From Flavobacteriales bacterium UBA1993 (GTDB lineage: Bacteria; Bacteroidota; Bacteroidia; Flavobacteriales_G; Salibacteraceae): a DNA stretch of 12,131 nucleotides. The notes under the pieces are model-generated. The model had not been told where the DNA came from. It made no database searches and was given only the letters and a program-made list of their open reading frames with translations. The position numbers and the translations under genes are program-made. Positions 6,657-12,131 of the stretch are shown in pieces (the first letter of the stretch is position 1; each line of letters opens with the position of its first letter). The DNA lies in the NCBI GenBank assembly GCA_002336485.1, contig DDCZ01000055.1, positions 1 to 12,131 on the forward strand. The letters are read 5' to 3'.

Positions 6657-7469
6657 TTAGAGCTTAAATATTTTTCGCGTACCCTTTAGTGATTCAATTT
6701 CGACTAGGTAAAAACCCGGTTTAAGATCGGAAAGGCTAACGGTTCCTCCCTCAATGTTTGTTCGTAAAACCATGGCTCCGTTCATCGAATGCACCGTTAT
6801 TTGCTGACCATCTTCCGCACCAATGACATGTATCACATCACCCGCTGGAATGGGGAATAACGCAAATTCCGGTTCGGGAAGCATGGCGATACCTGTTGCG
6901 GTATCCGCAGGCATTTCATCGAAAGAAAACGCATCGATTGCGGCTCTATCGCCTCCCGTGCCATTCGCCCCGTTCACTGCATTTCCACCCAGGTAAAATG
7001 TCACCTCTCCTGTGCCTTCGCTTGGCGCAGTCCAATCTACGCTGAATGTATTTGAGCTACTGATGCCATCGTGCTCCACATAATTTCGACCTGCTGAAGT
7101 TGAAAGCTGTGCATTGGCACTTGGGTTTGACCAACCGTTATAATTATCATCATCCGAATCCAAACAGATCATTTGAAATCCGTAACCCACTGGAGCACCC
7201 ATACTGTTATCCACGGTTACAGTTACTTCATAGACCGAGTCGGCCATGTATTCTGTAACAGCGCTTCCCGATGCGTCCGCCAATTCAATTTCGAGCGAAA
7301 CATCACCGAAGCCACCAGAGTTGTTGTGGCAAGTGACACATGTATTGCCACCACCACCAGGAGCACCTGTCGCGCGATTGTTATTTGCAGCGGGACCACC
7401 AGCATTAGACCAGAATAGAATTGATCCCACAGCTGCAAGTGTGATAGAGAAAAGTAGAGAAGATTTCAT
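6657..7469 (-). CDS. Secreted choice-of-anchor-V-like protein with CxxCH motif and C-terminal sorting domain
   Basis: This 270-residue protein has a signal peptide at about 1-23 (hydrophobic SITLAAVGSILFW). Then comes ATGAPGGGGNTCVTCH (33-48), a glycine-rich start with a single CxxCH (44-48) that could bind one c-type haem. The middle region (about 50-180) is a beta-sandwich of the kind labelled choice-of-anchor V or Reelin-like in Bacteroidota. It includes a TFYLGGNAVNGANG-like strand (157-170) and ends in a DRAAIDAFSF segment. The last 75 residues form a sorting-type domain: FALFPIPAGD, ITVHSMNGAMV, LKPGFYLVEIES, IFKL. In related proteins such a domain directs type IX secretion to the cell surface. 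The function is unknown. Haem attachment is unproven, since no second haem ligand is obvious. A terminator follows the gene. I see no convincing promoter in the 72-base gap upstream, so it may be transcribed with the large gene before it. Confidence 0.82.
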   Translation of the reverse strand: MKSSLLFSITLAAVGSILFWSNAGGPAANNNRATGAPGGGGNTCVTCHNNSGGFGDVSLEIELADASGSAVTEYMADSVYEVTVTVDNSMGAPVGYGFQMICLDSDDDNYNGWSNPSANAQLSTSAGRNYVEHDGISSSNTFSVDWTAPSEGTGEVTFYLGGNAVNGANGTGGDRAAIDAFSFDEMPADTATGIAMLPEPEFALFPIPAGDVIHVIGAEDGQQITVHSMNGAMVLRTNIEGGTVSLSDLKPGFYLVEIESLKGTRKIFKL

Positions 7470-7541
7470 GGCTTTTGTTTCTACGAAAAAACAACAATAG
7501 ATGTGTGTATCAACACCTAAAACAGGTCGAAATAAGGAATG

Positions 7542-10500
7542 CTAGTCTATGACTTTAACGAACTTCAAGGTGGCTGCAGCCTCCGTTGTATGCAAATTCA
7601 CAATGTAGCAACCCGCGGCAAAAAATGAAAGCTGCAAGGTGTATGTATCCATATTCTCCACGTCCCAGCTTTTCAGAATCTGGCCCTTAAGATCATACAA
7701 TTCAAGGTGTACGTTCTCTTGCGGAGATGAAAACTCGATGGTGTAGGCATCTCTAACGTTGCTCGGATAACCTCGAACGTCTAACCCACCTCGCTTGTTT
7801 TGGTTGTTATGATAAACACATCCCGAAGTATCTCCACAGACTGTGTTGTTATAGATTACTGCGAAATTTCCTGCATAACCGGGCATATGATAGCCAGCTC
7901 CCGTTGTGGCAATAACAGACTCTAAGTCGCAATCGTACCATTTAAATGGTCCATTTATGCTATTCGTTTTTAGCCAAACACTTGATGAGTAAATGATGGG
8001 AGCGGAATTGGCTAAATCAATTGTGAGGTATGTAAACATCACTGTATCGAGGTTTCCACCAATGCTTAACGTGTCGATGTAAACTCCAAGTGTTGTTTGA
8101 TACATTCCGCCTATCAAGTGGCTATCGCCCAAGCAAATGGTAACAGTATCGTACAAGGCGAAGTAGGTGTTAGAGTCAACTGTTAAAACTGTGCATTCGA
8201 TGGTGTCGCAGTAGCCGATCGTGTCGCAATACATTCCAGAAGTGTAGCGCCACATTCCACCAAGGAAGGCGCTGTCACCGGTGTAAATAGTCTGAGAGGT
8301 TTGTAAGGTTATAGGTGCGTTAGCGTATAGCTGAGTAGTGGTTAAATAAGCGGTGCCGCCTGACCAAATGGTATCGTAATAACTCCCAGCGGTGGTTTGC
8401 AAAGCGCCTCCAAGCCATATGGAATCGCCTTGGCAAATCCAGGCTGTGTCCAGAATATTCTGCACTGGATACACCCACAAGAAGGTTTCCACAATGCTGT
8501 CGCAGCCAAGGCTTGAGGATAACGTATCAAGATAAATATCTGATACGGTTTGATAGTCTCCTTCCAATAAGATGGAGTCGCCCTGATAAATCCAGTCCAA
8601 GACAAATTGGTATGAACCAGTGCCTTCGAGGACGGTAATTACCGAAATGGAATCGCAGGGGCCATTGGCCGTTGTGTCGTAATATGTTCCGGGAGTGGAA
8701 ACGTAGTTTCCGTGAACCAATACGCTATCGCCATTACATAACGAAACGGTGTCGTAGCTCAAAAATCCGTTTGTAACGATTAGTGTGGTAACCTGAATTG
8801 AATCAATAGAAGCTGTGTCGGTATAAACTCCAGCCGTTGTTTGCCAATCATCTTCTAAATAGATTGAATCGCCTTGACAAATCGTGTCTGCGGTAGAATC
8901 AACGTTAACCAGAATGGGATCGCACTCGGCATTAAAGAAGTGGGCCGCGCCGGATTGGCTAATGCTATTCTGATTGTTCTCATCTGTGAAATCGAAAAAG
9001 CTGCCAATAACAGTGCTCGTCTCCGAAAACGCAACATCAACCGAAAATTCATCTCCTGCGTGCCGATTTGTGGAGTAGAATGTCTCGGTTTGAACAAACA
9101 TATTGGTCGTGTCCATTTCAAACAGGTGGGCCGCTCCTTCGCTGGTATACGTCGTGCTTCCGACAGTGCCCGAATACTTTCGATGACCAACCAACAACTT
9201 TCCATCTTCCCCATCCAAGTTATAGCCAAACAATCCGTTATTGAAGAGTTCATCAGGGGCGATGGATTGAATAAATCCCCAACCACCACTATCCGCGAAG
9301 CGATAAACAATTCCAGATTGTGATAGCGTTTGACTATTGATAACCGTATCGTGCGTGTATGAACCGACAAAGAGTTCACCATCAATGAGAACGACGTCCC
9401 ATCCAAAATATCCTCCGACTTCCCGACCGGGCGACACCACTTTATCGTCCAAAACGAAGCTTCCGGATCCATTACGCCGGTAGAGTTTTACACTGCCCGC
9501 TTTGTCAATGTTGTTTTGTCCGTTCTCGTCATAGTCGTCCCAAAACGCACCTACCGCAAGTAGATCATCTTCCACGTCGACGGAAATACCAAAGCGGTTT
9601 CCGCTTGCACCTTGTATGGTGGTATCTAAGGACCAAACCGATCCCGTAAGCTTAAAGACAAGGACCTTCCCTTGGTTCGAAATTCCCGCATAGGCATACG
9701 AACCTTCCATAGTCAAACTCGTTGCACGTTTGTTTGTGAACCCTGCGGTGATGACTTGTTCTTGCTGCCACACGTTGCTCGTGTTTCGCTTGAAATAATA
9801 GAGCTTTATGGTATCTGAAGAACTTGTTGGCGCATTTGCGGCGAGCAGATGATCGCCGTCTATCGCAAGAAGATTGCTCATGCGCTCCCCGGCGCTGCGG
9901 TAGTTTGGTACTAGCTTTTGGGATTCAGACCAGCTGCTTCCCGACTTATTAAACATGTAAATGGCACCTCCATTTGAGCCACCATTATTTGGCAATGCAT
10001 CAGAAGTTCCAATGGCAGCCCAATCACCATCAATGGCCACGGTGGACCCGAAGAAATCTCCTACGGCGCGATCGGAGTTGACCACCTTTTGGCCGGCATC
10101 CCAGCATGTATCGGGGCCGGTGATATAGATGGAGTCGAAGATCAAATTGGTGATTAGAATAGTATCGCAATTCCCAAAGCTGGCAATCGTATCTGTATAA
10201 ACTCCTGACTGAGTCTGCCATGCTTGACTAACAAAAACTGAGTCGCCGACATTGGCGTAAATGGTATCTTCAATCAACGTTCCACTTACCTCGATGTATG
10301 CTTCTAAATTAGCGTAACACCCCAAAGAGTCTCTAACCAATACAGAATACGTTTGAGATGCTTCTGGGAGGAATGATTGACCATTTTCAACCTCACCGCA
10401 CCAGTTATAATCTTCGCCACCCAATGCTTCTAACATTGCCGAATCACCCAGACAAATTGATAAACTGTCTTCAATCAACGAGTCATTTGGGACATCACAA

Positions 10501-11972
10501 ACAGACCATTTCCCCATGGCTATGTCGCGATTTCCTTCACTAACAAATCCAGTAAATTCACCATTCAAGACCAATGAATCTGAATAATTGAGCGCCATCA
10601 GCACATCACCTTCTGGAGTAAACTTGTACTTGCTTTTATTTAAATAATTAAGATGCATTCTCTTTTCCAAAAGCTCCCCGCTTTTGGAAATAATCATAAC
10701 ATGATCATTAGATATTTGATTAGAATCATTTATTGAATGACATTTGAATCTGCTTTTATGAATTGAATCCAACCTACTAACCAACAATAGGTTATCATCT
10801 GACAATTCAAAGGTTGTGAAACCAGTATTATTTGCCAATGCTCTGCCCCAGATCAGATTACCTTGGTAATCAAATCGCGCCAAAAAACGTCTGTCTGGTA
10901 CTGAAACTATGCTTGCACCGCTGCCCGAACTCAAATCTGCAAATTGATCAGATTGACCGAATGGATTGAAAAATCCAGCTACATAAATCCCCTCTCCGTC
11001 TGTCTCAATCTGTGAAACGTGCTCCTGAGCGGTTGACCCAAATGAAAATGAATTCACATAACCACCATGTATATTGAATAATCCAATAAACGGGTCACCA
11101 TCCCCTCTAACTGAATAAGAACTGCCCCCCGACCAAATTGTATCTGAGTAACCTGACGTATAATGCCAAGGGGAGTTGACTGAATCACCCAGGTTAATGG
11201 AATCAGCGAAAGACCCAGATACCGATAAAATCGAATCTCCATCGAAGCTCATTGAAAGAATCGGCATCTCATGGAGCCATAAAAGAGTTCCATTCGGTGA
11301 ATATTTGCCAAATGCCGACCCTTGAATTGACTGAACCCAACCATATTGATTAAGGTATATATTAGAAATCCCCCCCCCTGAAGCAACAGCAAACCGATCT
11401 GCAGAAAAATACACATTGTTGCTGTCGTCCGTATAGACGTCCATTACTCTGGGGCTCCCAGAGGAAGTTCCATGAACCTCTCTTAACCACTGACAGTTTC
11501 CATTAGAGTCATATCTCACGATGGACGCAACCCCTTCTAAGCCCCCATATGCGAAGCAACCACTTGAAGAAGTGCTGAAAGTAGAACCATGTTGATTCCA
11601 ACCTACACCGATTATACTATTGTCACTTGCTATTATTATCTGATTCAATCCTCTTGATTCGGTCGACATTCCTGTCGGGAATTTTTTCGCCCATATTACA
11701 GACCCATCAGCAGCGTATTTTGCAATGTACCCTGTTTTCATTTCGAAGTAAATATCCGCCTCATTCTCAACTATTAAACTTGAATTAGAGGGATCGAAGT
11801 CCAACTCATCGGACCGAATGGTTCCTGAAATCACATAAGTGCTATCGGGGCCCACACCAAGGGCAGTAACATTTTCGAATCCTTCATCACCAATCGAGTT
11901 CAGCCAATCAAAAGACTGCCCGAAACTCATCGCAGAAACAAATACCAGTAAAAAGGTGACTAAAATCCTCAT
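7542..11972 (-). CDS. Giant secreted multidomain surface protein with propeller, FG-GAP-like and CxGDS repeat domains and sorting domain
   Basis: This 1476-residue protein has a signal peptide at 1-18/19 (ILVTFLLVFVSAMSFG). Residues 20-490 are propeller-like repeats of the form E-x-V-x-x-x-x-x-D, YV(S/A)G, DFDP, GxxxWxR. Residues 503-565 are an Ig-like segment with CLGDS. Residues 567-614 hold one GDS-x-x-x-WQT-x-x-GVYTDTI unit. Residues 622-1018 are an FG-GAP-like propeller (GD.FG.sVAIDGD, AaIG, GaiYmF, repeated about seven times). Residues 1028-1320 are six tandem units of about 50 residues. Residues 1398-1476 form a type-A-like sorting domain (YPSNVRDAYTIEF, LELYDLKGQIL, GCYIVNLHT). Such proteins are typical type IX secretion cargo used as adhesins or cell-surface scaffolds. 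No enzymatic motif is visible. A run of nine Gs encodes G199-G201. The frame is intact across all 4.4 kb. The ATG is followed directly by a good signal peptide, so the start is secure. Confidence 0.88.
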   Translation of the reverse strand: MRILVTFLLVFVSAMSFGQSFDWLNSIGDEGFENVTALGVGPDSTYVISGTIRSDELDFDPSNSSLIVENEADIYFEMKTGYIAKYAADGSVIWAKKFPTGMSTESRGLNQIIIASDNSIIGVGWNQHGSTFSTSSSGCFAYGGLEGVASIVRYDSNGNCQWLREVHGTSSGSPRVMDVYTDDSNNVYFSADRFAVASGGGISNIYLNQYGWVQSIQGSAFGKYSPNGTLLWLHEMPILSMSFDGDSILSVSGSFADSINLGDSVNSPWHYTSGYSDTIWSGGSSYSVRGDGDPFIGLFNIHGGYVNSFSFGSTAQEHVSQIETDGEGIYVAGFFNPFGQSDQFADLSSGSGASIVSVPDRRFLARFDYQGNLIWGRALANNTGFTTFELSDDNLLLVSRLDSIHKSRFKCHSINDSNQISNDHVMIISKSGELLEKRMHLNYLNKSKYKFTPEGDVLMALNYSDSLVLNGEFTGFVSEGNRDIAMGKWSVCDVPNDSLIEDSLSICLGDSAMLEALGGEDYNWCGEVENGQSFLPEASQTYSVLVRDSLGCYANLEAYIEVSGTLIEDTIYANVGDSVFVSQAWQTQSGVYTDTIASFGNCDTILITNLIFDSIYITGPDTCWDAGQKVVNSDRAVGDFFGSTVAIDGDWAAIGTSDALPNNGGSNGGAIYMFNKSGSSWSESQKLVPNYRSAGERMSNLLAIDGDHLLAANAPTSSSDTIKLYYFKRNTSNVWQQEQVITAGFTNKRATSLTMEGSYAYAGISNQGKVLVFKLTGSVWSLDTTIQGASGNRFGISVDVEDDLLAVGAFWDDYDENGQNNIDKAGSVKLYRRNGSGSFVLDDKVVSPGREVGGYFGWDVVLIDGELFVGSYTHDTVINSQTLSQSGIVYRFADSGGWGFIQSIAPDELFNNGLFGYNLDGEDGKLLVGHRKYSGTVGSTTYTSEGAAHLFEMDTTNMFVQTETFYSTNRHAGDEFSVDVAFSETSTVIGSFFDFTDENNQNSISQSGAAHFFNAECDPILVNVDSTADTICQGDSIYLEDDWQTTAGVYTDTASIDSIQVTTLIVTNGFLSYDTVSLCNGDSVLVHGNYVSTPGTYYDTTANGPCDSISVITVLEGTGSYQFVLDWIYQGDSILLEGDYQTVSDIYLDTLSSSLGCDSIVETFLWVYPVQNILDTAWICQGDSIWLGGALQTTAGSYYDTIWSGGTAYLTTTQLYANAPITLQTSQTIYTGDSAFLGGMWRYTSGMYCDTIGYCDTIECTVLTVDSNTYFALYDTVTICLGDSHLIGGMYQTTLGVYIDTLSIGGNLDTVMFTYLTIDLANSAPIIYSSSVWLKTNSINGPFKWYDCDLESVIATTGAGYHMPGYAGNFAVIYNNTVCGDTSGCVYHNNQNKRGGLDVRGYPSNVRDAYTIEFSSPQENVHLELYDLKGQILKSWDVENMDTYTLQLSFFAAGCYIVNLHTTEAAATLKFVKVID
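8013..8891 (-). repeat. Six tandem ~50-residue CxGDS/DT repeat units within the large surface protein
   Basis: GDS tripeptides at residues 1034, 1081, 1131, 1182, 1232 and 1282 give spacings of 47, 50, 51, 50 and 50. Each unit reads roughly DT-x-x-I-C-x-GDS-x-x-L-x-G-x-Y-Q-T-T-x-G-x-Y-x-DT, with CDS or CDT following in several. A seventh unit (residues 567-614, bases 10131-10274) lies before the FG-GAP-like domain. The units are diverged at DNA level, so they are old and probably stable. They resemble extender repeats common in Bacteroidota surface proteins. Confidence 0.8.
11370..11378 (-). repeat. Nine-G homopolymer tract inside the large surface protein gene
   Basis: Nine consecutive Cs on the plus strand read as GGG GGG GGG in the coding direction, giving glycines 199-201. 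Gain of one G would bring the frame to TAA two codons after the tract (GAT TTC TAA). Loss of one G shifts the frame for several tens of codons before a stop. All three glycine codons being GGG makes this a typical slippage-prone site. Confidence 0.85.
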
Positions 11973-12131
11973 CCGAAATCACTTCTCATAACTAGGTTAG
12001 AACATACTAAACTAAGTGTTAGTAGCCCAAAATACGCTGATTGCGCCATTTTGTTTCGCTTTAGGTTAAAATCCCGGATGGTCAAAACTCCTCTTTCGCC
12101 GCCGCCGTTCATTTTTAATAATTTGAATGTA
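11973..12131. other. Upstream region of the large surface protein gene, no supported gene
   Basis: These 159 bases run to the window edge. The nearest promoter-like word on the minus strand is TATTTTGG (complement of 12028-12035), one mismatch from TAnnTTTG, but no TTG lies at the right distance. A short GC-rich run with three CGC/CCG repeats lies near 12099-12108. No RNA gene or clear hairpin terminator is seen. Confidence 0.4.

Noticed and set aside
7500..7541. Possible hairpins (ACCT/AGGT and GTGT/ACAC) after the large surface protein gene.
   Set aside because: Stems are only four base pairs with no T run, too weak to call a terminator.
8013..8891. A CRISPR array in the repeat-rich part of the large gene.
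   Set aside because: The repeats are in-frame, about 150 bases apart, diverged at DNA level and part of a continuous coding sequence.
11969..12112. A 47-codon minus-strand frame ending in a TGA that overlaps the ATG of the large surface protein gene.
   Set aside because: It is open to the window edge and shows the ATGA-type overlap, but its predicted residues resemble no domain. It covers the place where a promoter and leader are expected. More upstream sequence would be needed to call it.

Overview
The window looks like a piece of a Bacteroidota chromosome, probably from a flavobacterium-like lineage. Three things point there. Two secreted proteins end in the kind of C-terminal domain used for type IX secretion sorting. 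A TonB C-terminal domain of the Bacteroidota type lies at the left edge. A promoter of the Bacteroidota form (TTG, 19 bases, TAnnTTTG) lies before a tetR gene. The assignment is inferred from gene content only.

Layout. At 1-332 (+) is the 3' end of a TonB-domain gene whose start lies outside the window. It converges, with a one-base gap, on a compact minus-strand operon that reads from about 6570 down to 334. Its order is a TetR-family repressor, a LolA-like periplasmic carrier (PF17131 type), a small four-helix-bundle (23S-IVS type) gene, two different FtsX/MacB-type permeases, a LolD/MacB-type ATPase and an outer-membrane beta-barrel. Apart from the four-helix gene, the genes overlap or lie 3-33 bases apart. 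Upstream are two further minus-strand genes for exported proteins: a 270-residue choice-of-anchor-V-like protein with a CxxCH motif (6657-7469) and a 1476-residue multidomain surface protein (7542-11972). The last 159 bases hold no gene I can support.

How the parts may work together. The permease pair, ATPase, soluble carrier and barrel together cover inner membrane, periplasm and outer membrane. That is the composition expected of a trans-envelope lipid or lipoprotein trafficking system, parallel to LolCDE-LolA but with its own barrel. The TetR gene leads the operon, and its promoter is bracketed by two inverted 18-base sites (16 of 18 identical), so autoregulation of the whole set is likely. 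The substrate cannot be read from the sequence.

Most notable signals: (1) the four-helix-bundle gene is bracketed by inward-facing arrays of five 7-base units each and fits exactly between two operon genes, like a small inserted element; (2) the dual TetR operator; (3) a run of nine Gs in the 1476-residue surface protein gene that could act as an on/off switch; (4) the transport operon itself.
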